Assembly (NCBI GenBank): GCA_027577415.1 | Contig: JANBQS010000717.1 | Location: 1 to 13,098, forward strand | DNA from: Coemansia sp. RSA 922 | Lineage: Eukaryota > Kickxellomycota > Kickxellomycetes > Kickxellales > Kickxellaceae | Reading direction: 5' to 3' | Length of the DNA: 13,098 bases | Shown here: piece by piece, positions 1 through 10,800 of the stretch | Position numbering within the stretch: the first letter of the stretch is position 1 | Layout of the letters: each line of letters starts with the position of its first letter | Program-made: the position numbers and the translations under genes | Notes under the pieces: model-generated | What the model was told of the DNA's origin: nothing | Databases searched by the model: none | Seen by the model: only the letters and a program-made list of their open reading frames with translations

Positions 1-852
1 CGCGTTGCTCTGGGTCTCAACAAACACATCACCTTAGAAGAGCTCGACGTCAGGTTTGGACCACCACAGGGAGTTATTGAATACTCACGCAAGCTACTTG
101 ACGAGTTTAGGCAAAGCTTTGGCGCGACTATGCCTTTGTCGGTTAGCAGACATATGAACTGGGCCGATTCTGCGTACGTTGCTGGTGCATTCGCTCTGGT
201 TTGTAAGCACTTTAAAAAGCGTGTGGCGAGCAAGGCCGATATCCTTGCTATTGCTTCCATTAAACCCAAGGTGTACAGCAATGCGCTGGCAAAATTGGAG
301 GAGTTTGGCAAGGGTACTTTGGCTGAAATCGACAGTGGCGGCGACATCCAAGCAAAGACACCAGCAAAGAAACGCCCTCGCGAGACACTGGTCGATGCCA
401 ACGATAGTAGAGACTCACCAGCTCCATTAGCTCCTGCTCCACGCGGACGTCGCGCGACTATTCAGCCTCCGCTGGCAGGCGCTGTTACACCCGCGCAAGC
501 CGAGGAAGATGAAATTGGCTCTATGCCACGAAAGAGAACTAGGACGCAGGTCGTGGATTCTCCACCAGCAAACACCAGACGCGCCTCCCTTAGGACGCCC
601 CGCCAGCCGGATGTATTGCCAGCAGAAGCTCCTGTGGTTCAGAAACGTCGCGGTCGGCCAGCGCCAAAGACTGCTCAAGCAGCCGCTTCTGCTGCCGTAG
701 CCAAAATTGCCACGGCGAAGCGGGCCGCAAAGGCAGCAGCTGTTCGGCCACGAATCGGCATAGTTTCAATGATTCAAGACCGTGATTATCGTGAAACGCC
801 GCTCTACGCCAACTATCAGTCCTGGAGAGCCTCGGTGTTAGTAGACAAGTGA
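1..852 (+). CDS. ORC6: Origin recognition complex subunit 6 (5'-truncated by the window edge)
   Basis: The frame is open from base 1 to a TGA at 850-852, giving the last 283 residues; the start lies left of the window, and the ATG at 130 is internal. Fragment residues 1-106 look like the second TFIIB/cyclin-like domain of Orc6: a helix around ELDVRFGPPQGVIEYSRKLL, then AGAFALVCKHFKKRVASKA and KVYSNALAKLEE. A basic, Pro/Ala-rich linker follows (about 107-255) with S/T-P sites, including TPAKK at residue 120, and an AT-hook-like KRRGRP at 215-220. The C-terminus, NYQSWRASVL around residue 271, matches the Y-x-x-W motif by which Orc6 binds Orc3 in metazoans. Known role of the family: sixth ORC subunit, needed for origin binding and MCM2-7 loading in G1. 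Both the domain and the tail motif agree, so I am fairly sure; the N-terminal domain cannot be seen. Confidence 0.85.
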   Translation, partial: RVALGLNKHITLEELDVRFGPPQGVIEYSRKLLDEFRQSFGATMPLSVSRHMNWADSAYVAGAFALVCKHFKKRVASKADILAIASIKPKVYSNALAKLEEFGKGTLAEIDSGGDIQAKTPAKKRPRETLVDANDSRDSPAPLAPAPRGRRATIQPPLAGAVTPAQAEEDEIGSMPRKRTRTQVVDSPPANTRRASLRTPRQPDVLPAEAPVVQKRRGRPAPKTAQAAASAAVAKIATAKRAAKAAAVRPRIGIVSMIQDRDYRETPLYANYQSWRASVLVDK

Positions 853-921
853 ACAAATTCGGAAGGTATGTCGTTTGATATTAGCATGTGTATTGCATAT
901 TATTACTGTTATTAAAAAAGT
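853..921. other. Short convergent 3' spacer
   Basis: Only 69 nt separate the ORC6 stop (+) from the stop of the next gene (-). The spacer is AT-rich with TATTATTACTGTTATTAAAAAAG near its right end. No AATAAA is seen on either strand. The two 3' UTRs almost certainly overlap. Confidence 0.7.
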
Positions 922-3900
922 TTACGCCGCAGCAACTGGCACTGCATTTGTCGAGGCAGGCGTGGGAGGTACTGGAGGGTCTTCAGCTTTGTCGACAATA
1001 TCTGCAACTGCCATTGAAGTCGTCGCAACCTGCGATGACTGCTCTGGATCGCCTTGCTCTGCGGGCTCAGTTGGCGGTGTTGGCGCATCGTTTCCCCTAT
1101 CGACCACCACATTGGCTTCAGGCAAGGCGCTCGCTGGTAAGCTCTCAGCTTCTACGTTGTCCTCATTTTCGGACTTCACCTCAACGATCCTGCCATCTGC
1201 CACTCGTTGCGCTCCAGTAACCTTTGCCTCTCTGATCTGAACGCTGTGCACCGTTGCCTTTGGCGACATTAGCGCAAACCCCGTTGTTTGCCGCTTAAGG
1301 TTAGCCAGTATGCGGCCAAATTGTGACCTGGGCTTACCATGCTCAAGTACCAGTAGCGACTCCGAGTCTGAGCCACTAGCCTTGCCCGTGGGTGGTGGCG
1401 ACGACCTGATGACAATACTGTCGCCATCACGAGGATCATCAAGATGAACCAGTCGTGACCTGTTGTGGTAGCCGTGACGTACATGGGTGCTTCCTCGGCT
1501 GCTGTATGGTGATGCCCATCCAGCCTCGCCCCTAGCGCGACCCACACGCACGTCAGAAGCGCAAGGCCGGCGCTGAGCATCGCGGTGGGCATCGCGCCGC
1601 CTGGCAGAGCCTGAGCTCGCCAGTCGATGGTCATAACGGCCACCATACCGCTCATCGAATTCTTCGTCATCGTCCAAGTCGTCATAATAATCCCGGGCGT
1701 AAGTCTCGGGGCGTTCCTCGTAGTCTTGATGTTCGTATTGCTCGTAGTACCGAGCATTGCGCCGTGGTTGACGACGTTGCTCAAGTACCCGGCGACCGTG
1801 CGAAGACGGTGGCGGTGCCATTTGGCGGTTCTCACGATGCCGAAGCCTCTCGCCATACTCACTGCCATATGTGTTATCCACATGGTCGTATCTGTGGCGC
1901 CTCATTGGCCCATGACTACCGTTGCGCCCTGCACCATGGCAGCGCTGGCCGCTAGTGCGCGAAGATACGGATGAATGGTCGTTTTCTTCGTCGTCAAAGA
2001 TTTGACACGACCTGGAGCGGTTGTGGTAGGAAGCCTCATATCTGTCAGGCCTTGGATAGTGGTCGCCTTGGTCGCGATGGTCGCGATATTCACCTTGGTC
2101 GTGTTGTCTGAAAGACTGATGCTGTTGAGGCTGAGGCTCGGGAAGAGGCGGTAATGGTTGCTGCTGAATAGGAGGTGGCACTTCGGGTTGGTAGCTATAA
2201 CTAGTCGTGCCGCCGAGTCCTGGCATGTTCTTCCTTGCTTGTTGGCGACTGTCCACCTCGGCTAGCAGTGTTGGTCGAGAGGTGTAGTCCTTAGCCGAGA
2301 AGCTCTTGAGCTTGTTGATATCGCGCATCAGTGGGTTCTTAGACATTGATCCGCGACAGGCCAGTTGCGATGGAATAAAACTAGCTAGCGCGGCAGGGTG
2401 CTGACCAACTGGAGCAAGTGGATGTTGAGTCGCGGCCTGGGGCTGTAGCTGTGGCAATTGTTGTGGCGGCGGGAATTGCTGTGGCGGAAACTGTTGCGGC
2501 AGTGGTTGCTGCAAAAGTTGGTATGGTTGAACTCGCTGAGGGTACAGCTGCTGATTCGCCATGGGCATTCCGGCGTGGTTCATCATTGCTGGTGGATACT
2601 GCGCCATGTGCACGTCGGCTGGTGGCATTTGCTGGTGGATAGCAACTGCAGGCTGGTTGTAGACTGGCATCTGTCCCAAGGGCGATGGCGTGTAGGCGTG
2701 CGAAGAGGGGTCTGGCATCCCTGGCGTACGCGAGTACCCAACATGGTTATACGCGGAACTGACGCCACCTGCTACAGCCTTGCTGCGTTGATAAGCCATT
2801 TGCTGAGGCGAGCTGCCGGGGTACATGTGGTGCTGATTTAGGCCAATGCTAGGCCCAGGCTGCTGAATTGTGGCTCTCCGCATTACCATGGGTGCGCTCA
2901 TTTGCGAGGTCACCGATGCAGTCGACGGCGAGTGCATCGATTGCTGATACTGCTGGTGCTGATGTGGATAGGGATAGAGCTGCTGCTGCTGGTGTAGGTT
3001 ATGCATGCTTAGCGTGTGTTGCGGGACAGCATGCTTGGGCATACCCGCTCCACCGTCGTAAGCCACTGGGCTGGGGAACATGTGCCCATGCGTCGCTGCT
3101 AAATTAAAGCAAAACAGTTGCGGGGGGAGGAATTAGTAAAAGAGCTCCATTGGTTGAACCACATGGCAATTCATTTATCACGCATATCGATCCACCATCG
3201 CTATCGATCTACTTACCCTGTTGCGCAGTCATGCTAGCCTGGACGCCATTTCTGACAACTTCGGAGATATTCGGCACACTTCTGTTAGCCGCCTTCCTTA
3301 GCCCGCCTAGCGGCACCAAGTCATCATCGTCATCGCCATCGTCACTATTGGCGGCGGCATCACCGCCAGGGGAATAGGTGGCTTTTGAAAATGCCACAAC
3401 TTTTCCCAGCGTGCTCGCCTCGCGGACCTTTTGGATGTGCTGCGCGCGATCCGACAATTTCCCTACAGCGGAACCCGTGGCGGGCGGGGCACCCCCAGAC
3501 AGAGACATGGCTGTCATCGAGCTTCTTAGCTTTGGCACGCCGCACTCGTCCTCGCTAGACGCAGAGCTGCCGCCATTCGAGCTATGCGACATTGCCATAT
3601 GGATGGTAGGCGTGTTGCTGAAGGTGGTTCGGTTGGCAGCCGCCATTTGCATATTGTGCATAACAGCGTGCGCCAATTGCTGGTGCTTTTGCGATGACGT
3701 ATTACTAGCGGCCTGGCTGACTGGGACAGAGGGCGCATGGTACGGCGTGGTTGCGTTGTAGCCGGCGTTGCTCTGCGAAGGTGGGTGTTGCGGCTGAGGA
3801 ATGGCGCGGTGTGCTTTTGGTCCAAATCCAAACTGCTCCGCTAGCTGCCGCTGGACCGAATCTTCCTCGGTTTGGCTCTGCGATGAGTCCTCAGCTAACT

Positions 3901-4294
3901 GGAAGGGATAGTCAAAGCTGTAGGCAGCGGCGATGCGTTGCATATCGGATTCCAGTAGACCTTGGTGCAAAAGACCGCCTTCTACATTGTTGCCCATGTT
4001 CGCTGTGGCATGAAATCCTTGACCAGGGATGGCTCCGCCCGCATCGTACTGTTGCTGAGGAGGACAAGTGTTGCCACCACTAGGCGCACCTGCTGCTGAG
4101 CTGTTCATGACATTACTGACGGGTGGAACTGAGGGAAGTTCAAAGTCAAGCTGTAGTACCGGAGGCGGTTGCGCCGGTGGCGGTGCCAAGACCTCCGGCT
4201 GCTCAGTTTGTGGTGGTTGATACACCTCAAGCTGCTTCGAAGCGTCGGCGCCTGCTGAACCCTGTCCAGTCTTGGACTTGCGGAACAACCTCAT
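922..4294 (-). CDS. Two-exon gene for an unrecognised 1084-residue low-complexity protein
   Basis: Exon 1 is 4294-3217 (359 codons plus one base) and exon 2 is 3098-922, ending in TAA. Joining them restores one frame across an Ala codon and gives 1084 residues. The N-terminus is basic (MRLFRKSKTG). Residues 1-110 are Pro/Gln-rich. A possibly helical stretch lies around 274-306, followed by an acidic Asp run at 318-325. Gln/His/Pro/Met/Tyr-rich, prion-like sequence spans 386-590. A short ordered-looking patch is near 613-645 (LMRDINKLKSFSAKDYTSRP). An Arg/Asp/Glu/Tyr mixed-charge region covers about 690-900 and contains YHNRSR twice (717, 903). A last conserved-looking segment is around 952-983 (SQFGRILANLKRQTTGFALM), before an acidic, Pro-rich tail. 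No catalytic motif, signal peptide or membrane segment is visible. The ATG has a poor context (C at -3), but an in-frame TAG lies about 70 nt upstream; a further 5' exon cannot be excluded. Function unknown; a scaffold or RNA-associated protein is only a guess. Confidence 0.8.
3099..3216 (-). other. Spliceosomal intron (118 nt)
   Basis: Read on the minus strand, the exon ends CAGG and the intron opens with GTAAGT (3216-3211). A TACTAAT branch sequence lies at 3138-3132, followed by a pyrimidine run and the acceptor TTTAATTTAG ending at 3099. The exon phase (1 + 2 bases) restores the frame, whereas reading through meets TAG two codons after the donor. A second acceptor three bases on (TAGCAG) would drop one Ala and keep the frame. 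Confidence 0.88.
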
Positions 4295-4779
4295 ACGGAC
4301 TCGTTAAGCAGGCTAGCAAAAAAATAGGTAAGACGGAATAGACAACAGTGGCCGTAAATAGCTACGAACAATAAAAAAAAGAGATTTTTAACAGTTGACC
4401 AGGATTCCTTTTTTTTGCTACTTTAACGTTTGAGAGCAAAAAAATAAGAGGCAAATAACAAGTCGACTAGTTCGTGGGCGCAAAATAAACAATTAGGTTG
4501 AATATAAGCCAACTCTCGGACCTGAAAATTTTCACCCGCAAGTTACTTTGTTTAATAGATGCCGCCATATGGTAAGAAACAAGGGTCATATAAAAAATGA
4601 GCGATAAATTAGTGTTGGATGAATAGCCACGAGTATATGTGGGGGTAATGCTGACTGCGCCCTTATTGTCCAGTTGGCAATATAAGAGGCATGGCCTTGT
4701 GTCTCAAATACATGTGTTCCCATCTCAGTCGTGCTGTCACTAATACTGTGCCATGCAATCAAGTCATTAAATGACATGT

Positions 4780-4785
4780 TTTATT
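4780..4785 (-). terminator. Candidate FAB1 polyadenylation signal AATAAA
   Basis: A perfect AATAAA occurs on the minus strand 45 nt past the FAB1 stop, inside an AT-rich 3' UTR. The position is typical, but the hexamer is common by chance in such DNA. Confidence 0.45.
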
Positions 4786-4797
4786 AACAAAATAAAA

Positions 4798-4810
4798 ATT
4801 ATATATATAT
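4798..4810. repeat. Short (AT)n microsatellite
   Basis: A run of about six AT units lies in the FAB1 3' UTR, 20-30 nt after the stop codon. It could act as an AU-rich efficiency element for fungal 3'-end formation, though that is inference. Confidence 0.6.
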
Positions 4811-4830
4811 CGGCCAGCTGTTGATCATGC

Positions 4831-7800
4831 TCAGTCTTCTTCTTCGGCTGCTTGCAAGACGAAGAACTTGTCGGGCACCATGAGAAAGTACCTCTCCATG
4901 GCCTCGCGGAAGCGCTTCTTGTACTGCTTGGGCGATACAATAGTTGGGCTTTTGCCGCCACCACCCAAAATACTGGCTTCTTTTACCCAGCTTTCCAGCT
5001 TCTTGTCCCAGGTGAACGTGCGGATAAAGTCGACAATGCCGATTACAAGCTCGTTATTTCTCTCATCGACGCCAACCAGCAGCGAGTAATCCATGACGTT
5101 CATCTTGGACAAGAACAACGTATCATTCCATATGGCATCGTGCAAGTGGCGCTTAGTCTGCTGGCGTATGCAAAGCGGGTTCTTGCGAATGAGCTTGACA
5201 AAGTTCTCGTCCTGAAGCACCTCATTCAAGCCCGTCTCGTCCACCATGCGGTTACGCTCGGATCCCTTGAGGTCAAAGGTGGGCTTGCACGTGCGCTCGT
5301 AGAATAAATTCTCCATGATGATGACGTTCATCTCGACCCACTTTTTCGTCCGCGCATTACGATAAGAGACACGACAAAATCCAAAGATTTTGACTAGCAC
5401 CGTCAGCAACACGTCGCGGTAGGTACGGTACATGTGCTTAAAGTAGAACGGTGCAAACTTGAGAAACGCCTCCGACTCGGCGTTTAGCACCTCCTTGATG
5501 ATGAAGCGCTTGTCGCGAGTACGTAAAAATGCGCTGCCAGACTTGCCACCCTGAGCAATGTAAGGCATACAGCGAGAGAGCGACTCAATATAGCTGCCCT
5601 CGCAGCCGTTGCATCGCCGTAGGGCCTCAAATTGCGCAATGTAAAACACCTCGCACACGAACTTTGTCTTCTCAGCAGCAAACTCGAACCGAGGATGATG
5701 GCCGGGCATATCCATCATTACTCGCTCGATAATGGCGTCCTCGTCTTGCAGCTGGTGAGGTTCGGGTTTGGCAAACTCGTTAACAGGAGATTTGGACTCT
5801 GGCTCGGCACTGCCAAACAAGGACGAGTCGACAGAAGTCCGGCCAGTACGGTTGTTGTTGCCAGAGCCGCGAGTGTCGCCATTACCCCCAGTGTATCCTT
5901 TGGCCCTCTCAAAGATCGTGTGTATCTCCTCGCGGTACTGGCTCGTCATCAGCGTGAATGCTATAATAGAACTGGGCTCAGATTCGCGGACAATAATTGG
6001 CGAACCGGCTACGACGTGCTCAGTCGGGTCTAGTGGATACTTCAAGTCAATTCCAATCTGAAACAACTGCGAGCTCCCAGGTGCCATGAGCAGCTTTGAT
6101 ATGGTCTTCCACAGCTTATTCAAGTTCTCTTGCGGCAAGGAGATTGCGGCTGTCGAGTCCCCACTGCCAGTCATGACGCCGCCAGTCCCCGTGTCAAGGC
6201 CAGACTCGATAGAGCCGATCTTAGTCAGCACCTGTCCCGGCATGGCAGGTGTAGACGCTGATGCTGTAGATGGCTCGCGAGTATAGTCAGCGCCATGCCC
6301 TGCAGTGACCGTGCCGGACGCAGTAATGACCGAGTGTAGATAATCGGCCGCAGCCTTGGAATCCTGCTCGCTAACACTGCCGATAATATTTTCAGCATCA
6401 CTGCCAGTGTCGCTTTGGCCAAAGTGCAAATCTGGCTCGTGTGTGTCCAGATCGTCGTCCTCAGTCGACGAATCCCGTCGCAAATGGAGACGTGGCTGGC
6501 GAGTGGATTCAAACATGCTTGCACGGACACTACCACTAGCCACACCATCAGCGCTGCCCTCAAATCCCCCGGTCAGACGCGCCCGAGACCTGCCCTGCAG
6601 TGACGAGTTATGCGTCGTGCGCATAGGAGAACTCATCAGTAGATCCAAGTGCGTGTCAGGCGTCCCAACCGATAAGCTAGTGTTGTCGGTCGATGCGGCC
6701 TGTGCGTAGCTATTCCAACCAGAACGCGGCCTATTGCTTGACGGTGTCCACGAGTTCTCCGTACGATAGGGAAGGTGGTCATCGACCCCGCCAAAGGCAT
6801 CACTGTCGCCACTCGTATCAATAGAGATCGAGCTCGACGTGGACGACGACTCGGTACCTGATGACGATTCCGAGTCAGACGCATTGGCACGACTGCTTGT
6901 CTCTGCTCCAGAGACTCGGCGCCGGCCAGAGGCGCCAGGCCTACGCAAGGCATCCTGCATGGGGTTGCGATCGATAACAAGCTGTGCGGGGATAGGCGCA
7001 CGGGCGCCTTTGCTGTCAGCAAGGTGCATGGAAATTGGGCGTGGCTTCTGCTGCAATGCAGGTGTTGTGTGCTCATCGTCGTCAGTAGTCACCGTCGTAT
7101 CCTGACCGTGCTTGACACTTGGATTGCGTGGCACGTTGGAGCGAAATCCAAAGCCCAACCCCAGTCGCCGAGTGATACTGGGGATAATATTCGATGCCCG
7201 AGAAGCGACACTGGGCTTGCTCGCAGATCCAGAGCCAGCAGGAATGCCATCGGCTGTCTGAGAAGCCGGCCCAGCCAACTGCGCGGCATATGAGTTATGT
7301 GGAGGGGGCGGAACTGGAGGATATTCGAGTGTCGAGGAGCCGCGTCCACGCCCGTCATCGGTAGACACTCGTGTTACAGTGGCAGAACGACGCCGCGAGC
7401 TGCTTGACGGCCAAAGCTCTCTATAGCTGGAATCCTCAGCCTTCAGCTCATCGTCATCGCCGTCGAATTCCTCGGCTCTACCAACAGACATTCTGCTGTG
7501 CGCTGCACTGCCACGGCGATTAGCCGATACTTGCCGCGAGCGACTTGATCCAGCTGCTTTGCGAGTCGGTGAGTTGTCCAACACAGTGGCACTTGAGCCA
7601 TCAGGCGGAACTTGATACGAGTGACGTCGAGAGGAGCTCGACTTGCGCGCTGTGGATTCTTCTGAGGGCGATGGCTTAGTATAGAATACCTGGACCTGGG
7701 GCGTCACTGGTCGCCGCGGCTGCTGGCTCATGTATTGTGCGGCAGCTGGAAGCAATAGGTTCATCTTGCGTGGAGCAGTTCCCAGAATGGCCGACGAGTT

Positions 7801-10800
7801 TTGGTTGCCCTTGGCACTGTTGAGGCGCTTGGCTAGACGGAGGAACACGTTCGATGCGCCTTTATGTTGCTCATCGCCGCCTCCAATGTTACCAGTGGTA
7901 GCTGCGTGACTGGCCGGTGCCGACGCTGTGGGGTGCTGTGACTCGGCGCCTGTAGGCGAAGTAGCTCGGCCGCGGATATTTGGTGGCCGTGGAATATTGG
8001 AATTTCGCGTATCAGGCGGCTTGCCAAAGCTCGACAAGGGCCGACTACCAGCTGCACTGCGTCGCTCGATTTCTGCTGCCAGTGCGTTATCGGGTAGACT
8101 ATCGACAGCATAAGGTTGCTGGGAGCGGATGCCAGGAATGCGCGAAGGAAGCTGTCCAACGTCCTTGGCCATGTCGGTAGCTTTTGACGCAGGGCCAGGC
8201 TCATAATGAGCATAGTCAGGCTGCTGCAATATGTCAAATAGCGGCTGGGCATCCTTGCTGCCATACCCCGCGGCGTACTTTGTCTTTGACTTGCCCCGAC
8301 GACCACGAAGCTCAGGGAATTCGGTCTGACGAGTAACTCGCACAACCTCGTCAATATCAGTGGCAACACCGCCAATCAGCCTGGTCGTCGAATAGTCTGC
8401 AACACGGCCGGCGTCATTGGGGTGCACATACTGGCGAGGCGGCAGCAGCGGCAGAGCTGATGATGCGCCAGTCTTGCTTACCAGCTTCACACCCTTGGCA
8501 CGGCCATCGATGAACTCGGCAGTGCGGCGCAGCTTCTCCTGCAGCTTCTCCTGGCGCTCTCGCTCTTGCCTCATCATCTCCATTGACAGCCGCCGGTGGA
8601 GACGAGACATCAAGGGCGAATCAAGCGAAGCGTCTGCTGAATCGGCAGCCACAAGGGAAGCCGCAGACAACTCGGCGGATGGCGAAGTGCTGATATGTGG
8701 CATATCAAACCGAGCAACATTTTGAGCCCCAATGTCACTAGGCACATAGTCATGGTGGTGCGCTGCAGAGTGCAGTTCGTCGATAATCTCCAGTGAGTCA
8801 GTCTTGGGCTCCTTGGCTAGCGGCGGCAAAGCGCCCTTGGGATTCGCAATATCTCCACCGCTCAAAGCCTCGCTCGACATCACACGCTTGGCCGCCGAGA
8901 TCGCACGGCTAGAGGCATCGAGCTGGATAAAGGACTGCACGAGCTCTGAAAACTGCAAGTTCCACTCAACAACCTTGTCCTGCAGGGCAACGTATACGAC
9001 GACAATAACCAAAGTGTCAGCCGGGTGCGTATTGCGCAATGTCTGCTCGAGGGTCTGCTGGAAGTAAACCTGCTCAGTAGCTGCACGGGCTGTTAGCACG
9101 TTCAACGCGCGCTTGCACTCGTCGATCCGCTCGTCAAACACAAGCTCCAGCGGGAATGCCTCCAGCCGACTCGCCAGCGACGCGTAGTAGTCGTCTAGCC
9201 GCTTGCGCAACTCGCGAGCCTCCTCTTCCTTGAGCCGGATGCTGACCTCCATGTTAAAATACAGCGGCGTGGTAGGCGTCGCTATGCTCCATATGGGGAA
9301 CGACGAGTACTCGAATTTCACCACCATATTTCGCAACGTAAAACACCGCACATAATCTCGGTGGATGTCGTGAGGGCATATGCAAGCGCGCGGTGCCAGC
9401 GTGTCGTTGTAAAATGTTGTCTCCAAGTACTTGCCAAAGGAGTAGCGCCAGGACTCGTCAGACATGCGTGTGACCGGAGTGCTCTTGCGGCATAGCCTGC
9501 ACTCGCCCCACATTAGGATCTCCTCGCTCATGCGCTCGATCGGACACGGATACTCGTCCATGGTGACGTCAATCTTGCCGTGGTGGTGAATGTAGCTGCG
9601 ACGGTGCTCATACATTGGATGTGGACATAGACGGTTGTTGCTGGGACAGTCGTAGTGGAGATCAAAGCACATCTCCTCCAGATACTGGCCCAGCGTGACG
9701 TCGGTGTGGCCGTAGAAGGCAATCGAGTGGTATTGCGGACCAGCGCACACCAAGTAGTCGTGCTTACGGCAGGTCACAATATATGCCACGACGATGCTCT
9801 GGTAGTCCCAAAGGCTGACGGCTTGTGGATTCGCCTCTAAAAACGCCTCGCCCTCGTGTATGTGGCTCTCGTGCAACGCAAGCTCGCTCTCATATTGCTG
9901 TCGCATGCGATTTGAGCCTGCCGCGCTTTGCTGGCGCGACACCAAGAACGACACGCCCGTGCTATGGGCAGAATGGGCGACAAGCTCATCGCCGTTGCCA
10001 ACTGAGTACGGATCTCGCCGCGCAGCCTTTGTAAGCTTGTTGAACTTTTCCGTAATGGCGCCGATGGCCAATTCCTTTTCTCGCATGCACACCAGCACAT
10101 GAGGTGGAGGAATGCGCACGCACGGCGACGAAGACAAGACGATTGTGTACTCGCTTAGCGCTTGCAAGGCCAGCGATTGACTGTCGGAAGGCGATCCAGC
10201 CATATTTCCGCCCGACACAGCATTGCTCGTAGACAGCTCGTACTTTCCAGGAGCACCCAGAGCAAATTCGTTTAGCAATAGCGAGGACTCCAAGTTCATA
10301 CTGTACGCCATGCAAACAACGAGGTCCACTACCTGCTTTATATCGCCTAGCTTGTCGAACGTTTCGCCACGCAGCACAATAGTGCCGCCCAAGTTGTCAA
10401 TGCAGCCGTCCAGGAAAATAAACGACTTTCGGTACTCTGGCAGGGACTCGTCTTCGTACGTTTGAACCGCTATCGATTCGCATACGCCAGTTCGCGGATA
10501 GTCGCTAAACTTGTCGATGGAAGTAACAATCTCGGCTCCAGTACAGCGCGAAATGGCGCGAATGACGCTGCGCTTGACGCCATAAGCGACACATATCTTG
10601 TTGCGCATCAGACCCTCGAGTACTTGGCGTGGGACGTGCTTCTCAGCCAGCACAATATCAGGAGCCGCGCCAGTGATCCGCTGCACCAACTTTTCAGTAA
10701 ACCCTTGCTGTACGCGGAGCTCATCGTCAAACAGAACGTATTTTGACGGCGAAGTGTACTCTAGCGGGAACGTCAGCAGCATAATCTGAGGCGACACTAG

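Larger units (their letters stand above)
4295..4830. promoter_or_regulatory. Spacer: FAB1 3' end and promoter of the 1084-residue protein gene
   Basis: This 536-nt AT-rich stretch lies between two genes read in the same (-) direction. It should hold the FAB1 3' UTR on the right and the promoter and 5' UTR of the downstream gene on the left. On the minus strand there are several T-runs and an acceptor-like TTTTTTTGCTAG 17 nt before the downstream ATG. A 63-codon minus-strand frame (4586-4777) shows no domain pattern and is left out. No tRNA or convincing TATA element is seen. Confidence 0.55.

Noticed and set aside
1269..1883. Minus-strand 204-codon frame
   Set aside because: It is an out-of-frame reading of exon 2 of the unknown gene, whose own frame is continuous and joins exon 1 in phase.
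2458..2841. Plus-strand 127-codon frame rich in Trp/Leu/Val
   Set aside because: It is the antisense of the Gln/Pro-rich segment; the hydrophobic look comes from complementing CAG/CAA codons.
922..3081. Treating exon 2 as a separate 719-residue gene starting at 3081
   Set aside because: Donor, branch site, acceptor and phase all join it to the frame ending at 3209; the internal Met is residue 366 of the spliced product.
4586..4777. 63-codon minus-strand frame in the FAB1/unknown-gene spacer
   Set aside because: It lies in the probable FAB1 3' UTR, with no recognisable domain; a frame of this length is expected by chance.
4852..5307. Plus-strand 151-codon frame
   Set aside because: It lies wholly over the FAB1 kinase domain, whose protein sequence is clearly conserved; it is a shadow frame.
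7833..8375. Minus-strand 180-codon frame
   Set aside because: It overlaps the FAB1 linker in another frame and shows no domain pattern.
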